64,000 nucleotides of DNA from Citrobacter sedlakii NBRC 105722 (lineage in GTDB: Bacteria; Pseudomonadota; Gammaproteobacteria; Enterobacterales; Enterobacteriaceae), in NCBI RefSeq assembly GCF_000759835.1, contig NZ_BBNB01000014.1:62001-126000 (forward strand), given 5' to 3'. Below, one piece after another: positions 11,545 through 23,458 of this stretch; positions within the stretch are counted from its first letter, which is position 1, and every line of letters starts with the position of its first letter. A program made the translations under genes and the position numbers. The notes under the pieces are model-generated. The model did not search any database and was not told the origin of the DNA. It worked only from the letters and a program-made list of their open reading frames with translations.

Positions 11545-12393
11545 ATGAACTGTTTGATTCGTATTCGTCAGCGATATTCTGGGTTTGCGCAGAGTGATAA
11601 AAAGCTCGCGGACTATCTGCTCACGCAGCCGGATACGGCAAGACATCTTAGCTCTCAGCAGCTGGCTGCCGAAGCGGGCGTGAGTCAGTCAAGCGTCGTG
11701 AAGTTCGCGCAAAAGCTTGGCTATAAAGGTTTCCCCGCATTGAAACTGGCGCTCAGCGAAGCGCTGATGAGCGCGCCAGCCGCGCACTCTGTGCCGGTGC
11801 ACAACCAGATCCGCGGCGACGATCCGTTACGTCTCGTCGGCGAGAAGTTGATCAAAGAGAACGTCGCGGCCATGCATGCCACGCTGGACGTGAATACGGA
11901 AGAGAAGCTGATCGAAAGCGTGAATCTGTTGCGCAGCGCCCGGCGCATTGTGTTGACCGGCATCGGCGCGTCGGGTCTGGTGGCGCAGAGTTTTGCCTGG
12001 AAGCTACGAAAAATCGGCCTCAACGCGGTCGTGGAGCGCGATATGCATGCGCTGCTGGCGACGGTTCAGGCGTTGACGCCAGACGATCTGCTGTTTGCCA
12101 TTTCCTACAGCGGAGAGCGCCGTGAGCTGAATCTGGCGGCGGATGAAACGCTGCGCGTCGGTGGCAAGATTCTGGCTATAACCGGTTTCACCCCTAACGC
12201 CCTGCAGCAGCGGGCCAGCCACTGTCTTTATACCATTGCGGAAGAGCAGGCCACGCGCAGTGCTGCTATCTCTTCCACTCACGCACAGACGCTGCTGACC
12301 GATCTGCTGTTTATGGCGCTGGTACAGCAGGATTTAGAACATGCGCCGGAGCGGATACGCCACAGCGAGGCGCTGGTAAAAAAACTGGTTTGA
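11545..12393 (+). CDS. yfhH: RpiR/MurR-family transcriptional regulator YfhH
   Basis: 282-residue regulator. An N-terminal helix-turn-helix (about residues 1-77, with LSSQQLAAEAGVSQSSVVKF) is followed by a sugar-phosphate-binding SIS domain (about 125-265, TGIGASGLVAQ and AISYSGERREL). Length equals E. coli YfhH. The divergent neighbour murQ makes MurNAc-6-P or a related sugar phosphate a plausible ligand. The short AT-rich intergenic region includes a GAATATTC palindrome that could be part of an operator; this is not proven. Confidence 0.9.
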   Translation: MNCLIRIRQRYSGFAQSDKKLADYLLTQPDTARHLSSQQLAAEAGVSQSSVVKFAQKLGYKGFPALKLALSEALMSAPAAHSVPVHNQIRGDDPLRLVGEKLIKENVAAMHATLDVNTEEKLIESVNLLRSARRIVLTGIGASGLVAQSFAWKLRKIGLNAVVERDMHALLATVQALTPDDLLFAISYSGERRELNLAADETLRVGGKILAITGFTPNALQQRASHCLYTIAEEQATRSAAISSTHAQTLLTDLLFMALVQQDLEHAPERIRHSEALVKKLV

Positions 12394-12407
12394 GCAAAGA
12401 ATGCGCG

Positions 12408-12413
12408 TATAAT
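12408..12413 (+). promoter_or_regulatory. Probable -10 element for yfhL
   Basis: TATAAT 41 bases before the yfhL ATG. A weak -35 match (TGGTTT) lies 16 bases upstream, overlapping the end of yfhH. Confidence 0.45.
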
Positions 12414-12430
12414 GCCCGCCCGGTTTGTGA

Positions 12431-12709
<279 letters not shown>

Positions 12710-12791
12710 CGGCTGCCTGAGACCCGCCTCCGGGCCTGATAAAACAGGATGCCGTTCGGCAAGTGAATACGCCGGATGACGGCAACGCTGC
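12710..12791. repeat. REP-like intergenic palindromic element
   Basis: Between convergent yfhL and acpS lies GCCGTTCGGC ... GCCGGATGACGGC, resembling enterobacterial REP units (GCCGGATG core), preceded by a smaller GC-rich hairpin CCCGCCTCCGGGCC. It probably acts as a shared transcript 3' end. Confidence 0.5.
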
Positions 12792-13172
12792 TTAACTTTC
12801 AATAATGACCGTGGCGCAGGCGTAATGGCGCTCATCGGCCAGCGTCACATGCATATGAACAACACCCTGTTTCTCTGCCAGCGCTAACGCTTCCCCCCAC
12901 AGCCGCAGGCGCGGTTTCCCCAGCGCATCGTTGAACACTTCAAACTGATTAAACGCCAGGCCATTGCGGATACCGGTACCCAACGCTTTTGCCGCCGCCT
13001 CTTTCACCGCAAAGCGCTTGGCAAGAAAACGCACCGGCTGCTGGTGCGTCTGCCAAATCGCCCACTCGTTGTCGCTGAGCACCCGTCTGGCAAGGCGGTC
13101 GCCGGAGCGGGAGATCACCGCTTCGATGCGGGCGATCTCCACGATATCGGTGCCTAAACCGAGGATTGCCAT
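12792..13172 (-). CDS. acpS: Holo-[acyl-carrier-protein] synthase AcpS
   Basis: 126-residue 4'-phosphopantetheinyl transferase that converts apo-ACP to holo-ACP using CoA. The Mg-binding Asp is in [13 protein letters not shown] and the Glu in [15 protein letters not shown]. Length matches the family. Its ATG shares one base with the pdxJ stop, so the pair is translationally coupled at the end of the rnc-era-recO-pdxJ-acpS operon. Confidence 0.96.
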   Translation of the reverse strand: MAILGLGTDIVEIARIEAVISRSGDRLARRVLSDNEWAIWQTHQQPVRFLAKRFAVKEAAAKALGTGIRNGLAFNQFEVFNDALGKPRLRLWGEALALAEKQGVVHMHVTLADERHYACATVIIES

Positions 13173-13903
13173 TAGCCGCGCGCTTCCAGCATCAGGCGCT
13201 TCATTTCCGCTACCGCCTCTTTCAGGCCGCTCATGACCGCACGCCCAATAATCGCATGGCCGATATTCAGTTCATGCATTTCCGGCAGCGCGGCAATAGC
13301 TTTCACGTTGTGGTACGTTAAACCGTGGCCCGCATTGACCTTCAGACCGAGGCTTGCTGCAAAGGTCGCCGCTTTCGCGATGCGCGCCAGCTCCTGCGCC
13401 TGGTCAGCGTCAGTTTGCGCATCGGCATAGCAGCCGGTATGGATTTCAATGTACGGCGCGCCCACCTCGGCAGCGGCTTTGATCTGTACTTCATCCGCGT
13501 CGATGAACAGCGACACGAGGATCCCCGCCTCCGCCAGACGCTTGCAGGCATCACGCATTTTGTCGCGCTGCCCGGCGACATCGAGACCGCCTTCGGTGGT
13601 CACTTCCTGGCGTTTTTCCGGCACCAGGCAGCAGAAATGCGGTTTGGTCTCCACCGCAATCGCCAGCATTTCTTCGGTCACCGCCATTTCCAGATTCATC
13701 CGCGTGTCCAGCGTCTGGCGAAGAATACGAACGTCGCGATCGGTGATATGACGACGATCTTCGCGCAGATGGACGGTGATACCATCCGCGCCCGCCTGTT
13801 CAGCAATGAACGCCGCCTGCACCGGATCCGGATACGCCGTGCCGCGCGCGTTACGCAGGGTGGCAATGTGGTCAATATTGACGCCTAACAGTAATTCAGC
13901 CAT
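13172..13903 (-). CDS. pdxJ: Pyridoxine 5'-phosphate synthase PdxJ
   Basis: 243-residue TIM-barrel enzyme that condenses 1-deoxyxylulose-5-phosphate with 3-amino-2-oxopropyl phosphate to form pyridoxine phosphate. Conserved blocks are [18 protein letters not shown], the HLREDRRHI loop, and the C-terminal [12 protein letters not shown] phosphate site. It is in the rnc operon, 16 bases downstream of recO. Confidence 0.97.
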   Translation of the reverse strand: MAELLLGVNIDHIATLRNARGTAYPDPVQAAFIAEQAGADGITVHLREDRRHITDRDVRILRQTLDTRMNLEMAVTEEMLAIAVETKPHFCCLVPEKRQEVTTEGGLDVAGQRDKMRDACKRLAEAGILVSLFIDADEVQIKAAAEVGAPYIEIHTGCYADAQTDADQAQELARIAKAATFAASLGLKVNAGHGLTYHNVKAIAALPEMHELNIGHAIIGRAVMSGLKEAVAEMKRLMLEARG

Positions 13904-13919
13904 GACAATCCTCGTTTTT

Positions 13920-14630
13920 TTATTTTCGCTTCGGCATAAACTGCCGGAATAATTCGCGGCTCTTTAAAGGTTTTCCACCAAGATACGGCTTCAGCGCCAT
14001 GCGGGTAAAGCGTTTCGCGGCGCGCAAGGTATCAGCATCGGGAAACTCGCGCTCCGCCAGCGCCCGCAACTGCCGACCGGTAAAGGTGCTGTTGTCGATC
14101 ACCACGCTGGCGATAAAGCCTTTTTCCTCGCGGTAACGATAGGTCATTGTGTCATCCACCGCTTCACCGCTGCCGGCGCAGTGCAAAAAGTCCACGCCAT
14201 ACCCAAGGTGCCCGAGCAGCGCCAGTTCGAATCGACGCAGGGTCGGTTCGGGCGTACCGGTAGCGCCCGCCAGCGCCTGTATGCAATGCAGATAGTCGAA
14301 AAAAAGGGCCGAAAAACGGGTTTCGTGCTCAAGCACGCGGGCCAGCAGTTCGTTAACGTACAGACCACTGTATAAGGTGATACCGCTCAGTGGGAGGGCC
14401 AGAGAAACGGCTTCAGCGCTGCGTAGCGTTTTCACTTCGCCACGCCCGCCAAAGCGCACTAACAGGGGGGTAAAAGGCTGGAGAGCGCCTTTCAGGTTCG
14501 AACGTTTAGATCGCGCGCCTTTGGCAACAAGGCGCACGCGACCCGACTCTTCCGTGAAGACGTCCAGCATCAGGCTGGTTTCGCTCCAGGGACGACTATG
14601 CAGGACAAATGCGCGCTGCCAGCCTTCCAT
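13920..14630 (-). CDS. recO: DNA repair protein RecO
   Basis: 236-residue RecFOR mediator that loads RecA onto SSB-coated single-stranded DNA and anneals strands. The N-terminal OB fold starts [14 protein letters not shown]; a helical domain follows, and the C-terminus ends FRQFMPKRK, about 6 residues shorter than E. coli. Of two adjacent ATGs, 14630 gives the E. coli N-terminus; 14633 would add one Met. It lies 29 bases downstream of era. Confidence 0.95.
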   Translation of the reverse strand: MEGWQRAFVLHSRPWSETSLMLDVFTEESGRVRLVAKGARSKRSNLKGALQPFTPLLVRFGGRGEVKTLRSAEAVSLALPLSGITLYSGLYVNELLARVLEHETRFSALFFDYLHCIQALAGATGTPEPTLRRFELALLGHLGYGVDFLHCAGSGEAVDDTMTYRYREEKGFIASVVIDNSTFTGRQLRALAEREFPDADTLRAAKRFTRMALKPYLGGKPLKSRELFRQFMPKRK

Positions 14631-14659
14631 CATACTCGTCGTCTGTGCAGGACGCAGGT

Positions 14660-16272
<1,613 letters not shown>

Positions 16273-16275
16273 TCA

Positions 16276-16371
16276 GCACACGAAACAGACCTGATACACA
16301 GGCTATTCAGCCAGCCGCAGAGCGACAGCTTTACTTGCCTGTATATGGGGAACCAACGCTGTTTCGTGTGC
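16276..16371 (-). promoter_or_regulatory. rnc leader hairpin, RNase III autoregulatory site
   Basis: Perfect 13-bp inverted repeat (arms GCACACGAAACAG at 16276-16288 and its complement at 16359-16371) closes a structured 70-base interior, beginning 34 bases upstream of the rnc ATG. In E. coli an RNase III-cleaved stem in the same leader destabilises the rnc-era-recO mRNA; this is the likely equivalent. Confidence 0.78.
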
Positions 16372-16516
16372 CGTGGCGACCAGGAGGCGCCAACCTTAAA
16401 CTTCGGGGGAATATTCTATACACAACGACAAGGGATGTCGTTAGCCTGGGGGGAATTATCTAATAAATAATTCACGTTGCCGCCACATTGACGACAACGT
16501 GAACGCTAAACCGCGA

Positions 16517-17491
16517 TCAGTGGATCCCGCCAATACGGCTTAAACGGACGCCGGTCGGCCATTCGCCTTCCTGCTTGTCAAAACTCATCCAGATTGCGGT
16601 TGCTTTCCCCACCAGATTAGCTTCCGGGACAAATCCCCAGTAACGGCTGTCTGCGCTGTTATCCCGGTTATCGCCCATCATGAAGTACTGCCCCGGCGGC
16701 ACAATCCAGGTCGCCAGTTGCTGGCCTGCCTGACGGTAATACATCCCCACCTGATCCTGCGCAATCGGCACGGTCAGAATACGGTGCGTGACGTCGCCAA
16801 GGGTCTCTTTGCGCTCGGCAAGTCGAATGCCGTTCTCTTTCGTTTCACTCTGCGGTACGTCAAAGAAGCCGCTGGTCGCCTCACCGCCGTTACGACGCGA
16901 GAACGTCTGTACGAAGTCGCTCGGCTGTACGTCGCTGTAGGTCACCGGTAAAGCATTTTCGCACGCCTGACCGGAGCGACAGCCAGGCTGAATGGTGAGT
17001 TCTTTGGCAACCGGATCGTAAGTCACTTTGTCGCCAGGCAGCCCAACCGCACGTTTAATGTAGTCGAGCTTCGGATCTTCCGGATATTTAAAGACCACGA
17101 TATCGCCGCGTTTCGGATGACCGGTTTCGATCAACGTTTTCTGGTAGATCGGATCTTTAATCCCGTAAGCGAATTTCTCCACCAGGATAAAGTCACCAAT
17201 CAGCAGCGTTGGCATCATTGAACCTGACGGGATCTGGAACGGCTCATAAATAAACGAACGCACGACCAGCACAATCGCCAGCACCGGGAAAACCGACGCG
17301 CCAGTTTCCAGCCAGCCGGGTTTCGGCGCCACTTTCTTCAAGGTGGCTTTATCGAGCGAATCACCAGCAGCGGCCTGCGCTGCGGCCTGACGCTCCCGAC
17401 GTTTTGGCGCGAAAAAGAATTTATCCACGCACCATAAAATGCCCGTCAACAGTGTGGCAATCACCAGAATCAGGGCAAACATATTGGCCAT
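16517..17491 (-). CDS. lepB: Signal peptidase I (LepB)
   Basis: 324-residue inner-membrane serine protease that removes Sec and Tat signal peptides. There are two N-terminal transmembrane segments. The catalytic Ser is in PSGSMMPTL (about residue 91) and the general-base Lys in YIKRAVGLPGD (about 146); the GDNRDNSADSR box is near the C-terminus. It is co-transcribed with lepA, 16 bases downstream. Confidence 0.98.
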   Translation of the reverse strand: MANMFALILVIATLLTGILWCVDKFFFAPKRRERQAAAQAAAGDSLDKATLKKVAPKPGWLETGASVFPVLAIVLVVRSFIYEPFQIPSGSMMPTLLIGDFILVEKFAYGIKDPIYQKTLIETGHPKRGDIVVFKYPEDPKLDYIKRAVGLPGDKVTYDPVAKELTIQPGCRSGQACENALPVTYSDVQPSDFVQTFSRRNGGEATSGFFDVPQSETKENGIRLAERKETLGDVTHRILTVPIAQDQVGMYYRQAGQQLATWIVPPGQYFMMGDNRDNSADSRYWGFVPEANLVGKATAIWMSFDKQEGEWPTGVRLSRIGGIH

Positions 17492-17507
17492 GCCAACTCC
17501 TTAAGGG

Positions 17508-19307
17508 TTATTTGCTGTCTTTACCGACATGCAGAATGGCGAGGAACGCTTCCTGAGGCAGTTCGACGTTACCGATCTGCTTCATACGCTTCTTACCTTC
17601 TTTCTGCTTCTGCAGCAGTTTTTTCTTACGGCTGATATCGCCGCCATAGCATTTCGCCAACACGTTCTTACGCAGCTGTTTCACGGTAGAACGCGCAATA
17701 ATGTGTGTGCCGATTGCCGCCTGAATCGCGATATCAAACTGCTGACGCGGGATCAGATCTTTCATCTTCTCCACCAGCTCACGGCCACGGCTCTGGGAGT
17801 TGTCACGGTGCGTGATCAGCGCCAGCGCGTCGACGCGTTCGTTGTTGATCAGAACGTCTACGCGCACCATATCGGAAGCCTGGAAGCGTTTGAAGTTGTA
17901 ATCCAGCGACGCATAGCCACGCGATGTGGATTTCAGACGGTCAAAGAAGTCGAGCACGACTTCCGCCATCGGGATTTCATAGGTCAGCGCCACCTGGTTA
18001 CCGTGGTAAACCATGTTGGTCTGCACGCCGCGTTTTTCAACGCACAACGTGATGACGTTCCCCAGATACGCCTGCGGCAGCAGCATATGACACTCTGCGA
18101 TTGGTTCGCGCAGTTCATAGATGTTGTTCAGCGGCGGCAGTTTTGACGGACTGTCGACGTAGATCGTCTCTTTTGCCGTGGTTTCCACTTCGTAAACAAC
18201 GGTCGGCGCCGTGGTGATGAGATCCAGATCGTATTCACGCTCCAGACGTTCCTGAATGATCTCCATATGCAGCAGCCCAAGGAAGCCGCAGCGGAAACCA
18301 AAGCCAAGCGCGGAAGAACTTTCCGGTTCATAGAACAGGGACGCATCGTTAAGGCTCAGTTTGCCGAGGGCATCACGGAAGCCTTCGTAATCGTCGGAGC
18401 TTACCGGGAACAGACCTGCGTAAACCTGCGGTTTGACCTTTTTAAAGCCCGGAAGCGCTTTGTCCGCCGGGTTACGGGCCAGCGTCAGGGTGTCGCCCAC
18501 CGGCGCGCCGTGGATATCTTTAATGGCGCAGACCAGCCAACCTACCTCGCCGCATTTCAGCTCGGTACGGTCAACCTGCTTCGGCGTGAAGATGCCCAGG
18601 CGATCGGCGTTGTAGGTTTGACCGGTGCTCATGACCTTCACTTTGTCGCCTTTGCGCATGGTGCCGTTTTTAATCCGCACCAGCGACACGACGCCGAGGT
18701 AGTTATCAAACCAGGAGTCGATAATCAACGCCTGCAGCGGCCCTTCCGGGTCGCCCTGCGGCGGCGGGATATCGCGCACCAGGCGTTCCAGCACGTCGGT
18801 CACGCCAACGCCCGTTTTCGCCGAGCAGCGCACAGCGTCAGTCGCGTCAATGCCAACAATATCTTCAATCTCTTCGGCGACACGTTCCGGATCGGCAGCG
18901 GGCAGGTCAATTTTGTTCAGAACCGGCACCACTTCGAGATCCATTTCCATGGCGGTGTAGCAGTTCGCCAGCGTCTGCGCTTCAACGCCCTGCCCGGCAT
19001 CCACCACCAGCAGCGCCCCTTCACAGGCGGCGAGCGAACGGGAAACCTCGTACGAGAAGTCAACGTGACCGGGGGTGTCGATAAAGTTAAGCTGGTACGT
19101 TTCACCATCTGAGGCTTTGTAATCGAGCGTTACGCTCTGTGCTTTGATGGTAATGCCGCGCTCACGCTCCAGATCCATCGAGTCGAGAACCTGCGCTTCC
19201 ATTTCACGGTCAGACAGGCCACCGCAGATCTGGATAATACGGTCAGACAGCGTCGATTTACCGTGGTCGATGTGAGCAATAATGGAGAAATTTCGTATAT
19301 TCTTCAT
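17508..19307 (-). CDS. lepA: Elongation factor 4 (LepA)
   Basis: 599-residue ribosomal GTPase linked to translation initiation and 30S biogenesis. G motifs are AHIDHGKS (G1), DTPGHVDF (G3) and NKIDLP (G4); EF-G-like domains and the LepA-specific C-terminal domain ([18 protein letters not shown]) follow. The reading frame is complete, so any integration here must rebuild or spare the 5' end. The usual upstream neighbour rseC is absent and prophage DNA starts within about 200 bases. Confidence 0.98.
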   Translation of the reverse strand: MKNIRNFSIIAHIDHGKSTLSDRIIQICGGLSDREMEAQVLDSMDLERERGITIKAQSVTLDYKASDGETYQLNFIDTPGHVDFSYEVSRSLAACEGALLVVDAGQGVEAQTLANCYTAMEMDLEVVPVLNKIDLPAADPERVAEEIEDIVGIDATDAVRCSAKTGVGVTDVLERLVRDIPPPQGDPEGPLQALIIDSWFDNYLGVVSLVRIKNGTMRKGDKVKVMSTGQTYNADRLGIFTPKQVDRTELKCGEVGWLVCAIKDIHGAPVGDTLTLARNPADKALPGFKKVKPQVYAGLFPVSSDDYEGFRDALGKLSLNDASLFYEPESSSALGFGFRCGFLGLLHMEIIQERLEREYDLDLITTAPTVVYEVETTAKETIYVDSPSKLPPLNNIYELREPIAECHMLLPQAYLGNVITLCVEKRGVQTNMVYHGNQVALTYEIPMAEVVLDFFDRLKSTSRGYASLDYNFKRFQASDMVRVDVLINNERVDALALITHRDNSQSRGRELVEKMKDLIPRQQFDIAIQAAIGTHIIARSTVKQLRKNVLAKCYGGDISRKKKLLQKQKEGKKRMKQIGNVELPQEAFLAILHVGKDSK

Positions 19308-19537
19308 AAATATGAATTTTTTAACTCGCTATGCTGATAAATTTTTCTTGATGGACACAGCGGTGGACACTCCACAGTAACTACCCCATCAACGACTGGC
19401 GTGCATATTACACTGTAGCGCCGAAATCGTCAGCATACGATCACTTGATTAACCTACGATGTAACATCTATAAGGCGTATCTTCTGTCCGGACCAGCTAC
19501 TCTATACTTTTAGTATGACATTTGGCTGGAGATTTCT

Positions 19538-20209
19538 ATGTGTGGACGTTTTGCGCAAGCCCAAACTCGTGAAGAATACCTGGCCTACCTTGCCGATGAA
19601 GGTGATCGCGACATCGCATATGACCCGGAGCCGATTGGTCGTTACAACGTGGCGCCCGGCACCAAGGTCCTGCTACTGAGCGAACGCGACGAGCAGATGC
19701 ACCTCGATCCGGTGTTCTGGGGATACGCACCCGGGTGGTGGGATAAAGCACCACTGATTAACGCCCGCGTTGAGACTGCGGCCACCAGCAGAATGTTCAA
19801 GCCTCTCTGGCAGCATGGCCGGGCGATCTGTTTTGCCGATGGGTGGTTTGAATGGAAGAAGGAAGGCGATAAGAAACAGCCCTACTTCATCCACCGTGCA
19901 GACGGTCAACCAATATTTATGGCTGCGATCGGAAGCATACCGTTTGAGCGCGGCGACGAAGCTGAGGGTTTTCTCATCGTGACATCAGCAGCAGATCAGG
20001 GACTGGTCGATATACACGACCGACGGCCACTTGTGCTTACGCCGGAAGCGGCAAGGGAATGGATGCGCCAAGATGTTGGGGGGAAAGAGGCAGAAGAGAT
20101 TATCGCCGACGGCTCTGTTTCAGCAGACAAGTTTATCTGGCACGCGGTTACGCGCGCCGTGGGAAATGTGAAGAATCAGGGGGCGGAGTTAATCGCGGCG
20201 ACACGATGA
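19538..20209 (+). CDS. SRAP/HMCES-family abasic-site protein (YedK-like)
   Basis: 223-residue SOS-response-associated peptidase family protein. Such proteins crosslink through Cys2 to abasic sites in single-stranded DNA and so shield them. All active-site residues fall at the YedK positions: Cys2, Asn75 (PLINARVET), Glu105 (GWFEWKK) and His160 (VDIHDRR). Met1 must be removed to expose Cys2. It is the first gene inside the prophage at the lepA end, on its own plus-strand unit after a 230-bp gap with a TATACT-like -10. Presence beside umuC and dinI suggests a DNA-damage tolerance set. Confidence 0.92.
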   Translation: MCGRFAQAQTREEYLAYLADEGDRDIAYDPEPIGRYNVAPGTKVLLLSERDEQMHLDPVFWGYAPGWWDKAPLINARVETAATSRMFKPLWQHGRAICFADGWFEWKKEGDKKQPYFIHRADGQPIFMAAIGSIPFERGDEAEGFLIVTSAADQGLVDIHDRRPLVLTPEAAREWMRQDVGGKEAEEIIADGSVSADKFIWHAVTRAVGNVKNQGAELIAATR

Positions 20210-20576
20210 AATGGAAAAGTGAGCAAGTACTTCCATTATGAGCGAATAGCGGACATGAGATTTTGGCAAAAAAATAACTACAAAAAACAGAGGTATAAGC
20301 ATGTAAGATCATATTTTTCATTATTAACCGGTGAGGTCAGGCTTCGTACGATTATTGTGGGCTTAAGTGATGAGCTTCATGAATTTATGGCTCCCTCGTC
20401 AGGGCGGGTGTGTACCACAGCCTGATAACTCGTAGATTCCACGCGAATCTGTAATTTCAGATTCGCGTGATAGTCTCAGTTGCTAGAGTATTTACTGAGT
20501 AATATCAGGCTCCTGTTTTACAGTCTGAACCCTAGACGATTCAGGAGCCATTAACAGGAATAATCGAGACATCCCG
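20210..20576. other. Non-coding gap between SRAP gene and autotransporter
   Basis: 367 bp, AT-rich. A short plus-strand frame here (20219-20425) has no good ribosome-binding site and is not believed. The only clear structure is a perfect 11-bp inverted repeat, ACGCGAATCTG-6-CAGATTCGCGT at 20441-20468. It lies between convergent genes and probably ends transcription both ways, although it has no long T tract. Confidence 0.5.
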
Positions 20577-23192
20577 TCAAAACTGATAGCGGATCCCCAG
20601 TTGGCCCTGCGTGTCGCTGTAGCCTTTTTCACCAACTTGAACACCAATGCCACCCCACAGGCTTGTTGAAGTAGCCAGTCTCGCTTCAATACCGGTTTTT
20701 ACTTCAGCGATATCTTTCATGCCATCCTGTGTAAGTTGGCTCCCATCCATACGAACACCATAGCGCTCCGTGTTATGAATCCAGTTAGTTTCGATATAGG
20801 GTCTAAATTCGCGCCCGGAATTATCATCGATCTTGCTGTGTCCTTGCAGATAAGCTTTGATACCGATGCGACTCTGAATGTTTCCTTGCCCTTCATCCTG
20901 GACATAGATACCGTTTGGTGAGTATCGGGCATCAGCAGAAACATCTGACCAGATTAACTGCATCTGGGGCTGGATATAAAAATCGGTGCGTTCACCTTCA
21001 AACATTTTATAAGCGTATCCGCCTTCCGCAGAAGCGCTGAAACCTTTTGAAGTGTAACGGTCAGAAGCCTGACCGGCCTCATTCACAGAATTACGAAACC
21101 AGCTGTACTGAACCCACGAATCAAGGTTAAGACCGGAATTTTCTTTAGGATCCTCCATCCAGGTGCCGTACAAACCGACGCTGTATCCGTGAAGACTGGA
21201 AGTGGTGCGGGTGTTATAGCGGCTGCGTACAGACGTAGTCGTGCTGTTCTGGTTTGCATATCCGGCCATTAACCCAATAGCCCAGCGGTCAGCGTTACTG
21301 AGAGTTCCGGCGAGTATTTCTCCCCCTATCTGGGCAACGTAGCGGTTACTCCGGGTGCGGAGTACGTCGGCGCGGGACCGTGTATGTCCTCCCACCTGTC
21401 GCAGCCATAAACGGGTTCCCTCAGCGTTATCAGTCGGTGAATTCAGGTATTCCATGCCGGTCTGACGATCGGCCAGACGGGTGTTAAAAATCTGATTCGC
21501 CGTCGCCAGATTAGCCATATACCCCCCTGCGGACGTACTGATATCTTTACCTGGAGTAGGCGTTGGTTCTGGCGCTGGTTCTGGTGTCGGCTCAGGTGTC
21601 GGCTCAGGCTCAGGAGCTACGTAATTACTCGTGAGGTAATAATTATTGCCCTTCTGAATGACCGTATAATTATACAGGCCAGCACGAATAGCCTTACTGT
21701 TATAAAAAGCGCCAGCGGACGACGCGCCGGCAACCTGTACAATCTCAATACCGTTGAGGGTTTGATCTCCTTTACCGCCCAGATTATTGACTGAAACCTC
21801 TGTTGTTCCTGTCGCATTTCCGCCAATCAGTAATTTATCCATAATGGAAGTATCATTACCTAATATGGCATTCATGATCAGGGAGCCATCATTACCGTGG
21901 TAATCCCCTTGAATGGTAAGTTCGCTGCCGGCACTGAGCGACGGTCCTCCGGTAAACAATTGCCCGCTATTAGTGAGATTACCATTGATTACCGCAACCG
22001 AGGCTGGCTGAGATGAGACAAATGAAAGTGTGCCTGTATTCAGGATATCCCCGTTAACAGTGACGCTGTCATGAAGAATAGCCTGACCGCCGTTGGTTAG
22101 AGTACCAAGCATGGTTGAGTTTTCATGGGCGCTGAGCGTACCACCGCTGTCAATCGTGACATCTTCAGCAGTCCCCCCATTGAGCTCAAGTATTCCACCT
22201 CTGTTAACCTTAACGTTATGGGAATAGGCACTATTCTGAACAGTCTGGTTTCCACCATAATTAACCGCAGTATTGTAGGCGTTACCACCTGCATTAATAA
22301 TCTGTTTACCACCATTAATGACCGTTTCTGAAGCCGTACTGTCCGAACTGATTATCTGTTCACCGCCAGTATTGATCGTGGTTTTATTTGCAGTTGCTGA
22401 ATTCTGCACAATACTCTGGCCACCGTTATATATAATGGTTCCGTTGGCCACACTGCCTTCATCGGTGATAATTTGCTGACCACCATTTAAGATGGTATCT
22501 TGAGCAGTACTTCCTGTCTTTATTTCTTGTTTACCGCCTGCATTCACTGTAGTGTTGGTTGCTTTACTAGCCAGGTATACCTCCTGAGTACCGCCATTAA
22601 TAATAGCGTTACTGACGGAGCCGCCCATCCCTACCCACTGCAGACCGTTATCATTAATTATGGTACCCGATGCATAACCACCATTTTTAACACTCTGGGT
22701 ACCTTCGTTATTTACTACGGTATTGTCAGCCCGCCCCCCGGCAGTGATTTGTTGCATTCCAGTATTAACAATTGTATCAGTGGCTACACCACCATCACTG
22801 ACTTCCTGACCCGGAACACAGTTGGGTCTACTACAGCTGCCATTATTCGGAGCATCAAAACCATTTTCATAATTAATTACCGTCCCGATTGCCTGGCTCC
22901 CTGTCCCCACAACAATCTGGCGTCCGTTATTCAGCGTGGTATTAATGGTCGTCCCGCCCTCAACCACCTGATAACCGTACTCTGGTACGATTTCTCCGGT
23001 TACGGTTATGCCTGATGTTACCTCCTCCGTATATTCAGCCCGTGCCGGAAAACTTACCATGGCTGTAAAAAGAACAACCGGTAAAATACCTGCTGTTGCC
23101 CGGAATGGGGTGCCATTGCGTGTAGTGAGTTCAGATGTAACTATCCACGCCTGCCTCACGTGACTCCATACAATATTAAATGCCTTATTCAT
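20577..23192 (-). CDS. AIDA-type autotransporter adhesin (MisL-like, type Va secretion)
   Basis: 871-residue outer-membrane autotransporter. The N-terminus carries the extended signal peptide region (MNKAFNIVWSHVRQAWIV) and a hydrophobic core ending FPARA. A passenger follows with about ten imperfect ~20-residue AIDA repeats, roughly residues 125-370 (INGGKQII-GGxA type). A PEPTPEP linker lies near residue 550 and a complete beta-barrel ends in Phe (LGIRYQF). It would display a beta-helical adhesin on the cell surface. The neighbours are a divergent MarT-like regulator and a FidL-like protein, the partner set of Salmonella misL, so it may bind host matrix (inference). Only two Cys, close together near residue 118. 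Confidence 0.9.
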   Translation of the reverse strand: MNKAFNIVWSHVRQAWIVTSELTTRNGTPFRATAGILPVVLFTAMVSFPARAEYTEEVTSGITVTGEIVPEYGYQVVEGGTTINTTLNNGRQIVVGTGSQAIGTVINYENGFDAPNNGSCSRPNCVPGQEVSDGGVATDTIVNTGMQQITAGGRADNTVVNNEGTQSVKNGGYASGTIINDNGLQWVGMGGSVSNAIINGGTQEVYLASKATNTTVNAGGKQEIKTGSTAQDTILNGGQQIITDEGSVANGTIIYNGGQSIVQNSATANKTTINTGGEQIISSDSTASETVINGGKQIINAGGNAYNTAVNYGGNQTVQNSAYSHNVKVNRGGILELNGGTAEDVTIDSGGTLSAHENSTMLGTLTNGGQAILHDSVTVNGDILNTGTLSFVSSQPASVAVINGNLTNSGQLFTGGPSLSAGSELTIQGDYHGNDGSLIMNAILGNDTSIMDKLLIGGNATGTTEVSVNNLGGKGDQTLNGIEIVQVAGASSAGAFYNSKAIRAGLYNYTVIQKGNNYYLTSNYVAPEPEPTPEPTPEPAPEPTPTPGKDISTSAGGYMANLATANQIFNTRLADRQTGMEYLNSPTDNAEGTRLWLRQVGGHTRSRADVLRTRSNRYVAQIGGEILAGTLSNADRWAIGLMAGYANQNSTTTSVRSRYNTRTTSSLHGYSVGLYGTWMEDPKENSGLNLDSWVQYSWFRNSVNEAGQASDRYTSKGFSASAEGGYAYKMFEGERTDFYIQPQMQLIWSDVSADARYSPNGIYVQDEGQGNIQSRIGIKAYLQGHSKIDDNSGREFRPYIETNWIHNTERYGVRMDGSQLTQDGMKDIAEVKTGIEARLATSTSLWGGIGVQVGEKGYSDTQGQLGIRYQF

Positions 23193-23458
23193 AATTTATT
23201 CTTTATCGTCCATTTTCAACGCTTGCGGTAATTTATTACATTTCACCGCCCGGAAACTCTCTTAACGTACATTCCGAAAAGATGTTCGTTATTATTGAAC
23301 AAACGAGAGTTGTAACAACAGTTATTTTAAATTAAGTTATATTAACCCATTGTTTATCAATAGCTTATGTTTTGTGTTTAACCGTGAACTCTACCCTGTT
23401 CTGGTGTTATACTTAACAGTGAAATATAAATATTGATACTCAGGATAGCCTTGCTGAA

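Noticed and set aside
20219-20425. 68-codon plus-strand frame after the SRAP gene
   Set aside because: No ribosome-binding site or family features; lies in AT-rich intergenic DNA.
22100-22830. Regular DNA repeats that could suggest a CRISPR array
   Set aside because: They are in-frame AIDA-type protein repeats without constant repeat and unique spacer units. No CRISPR array or cas gene was seen.
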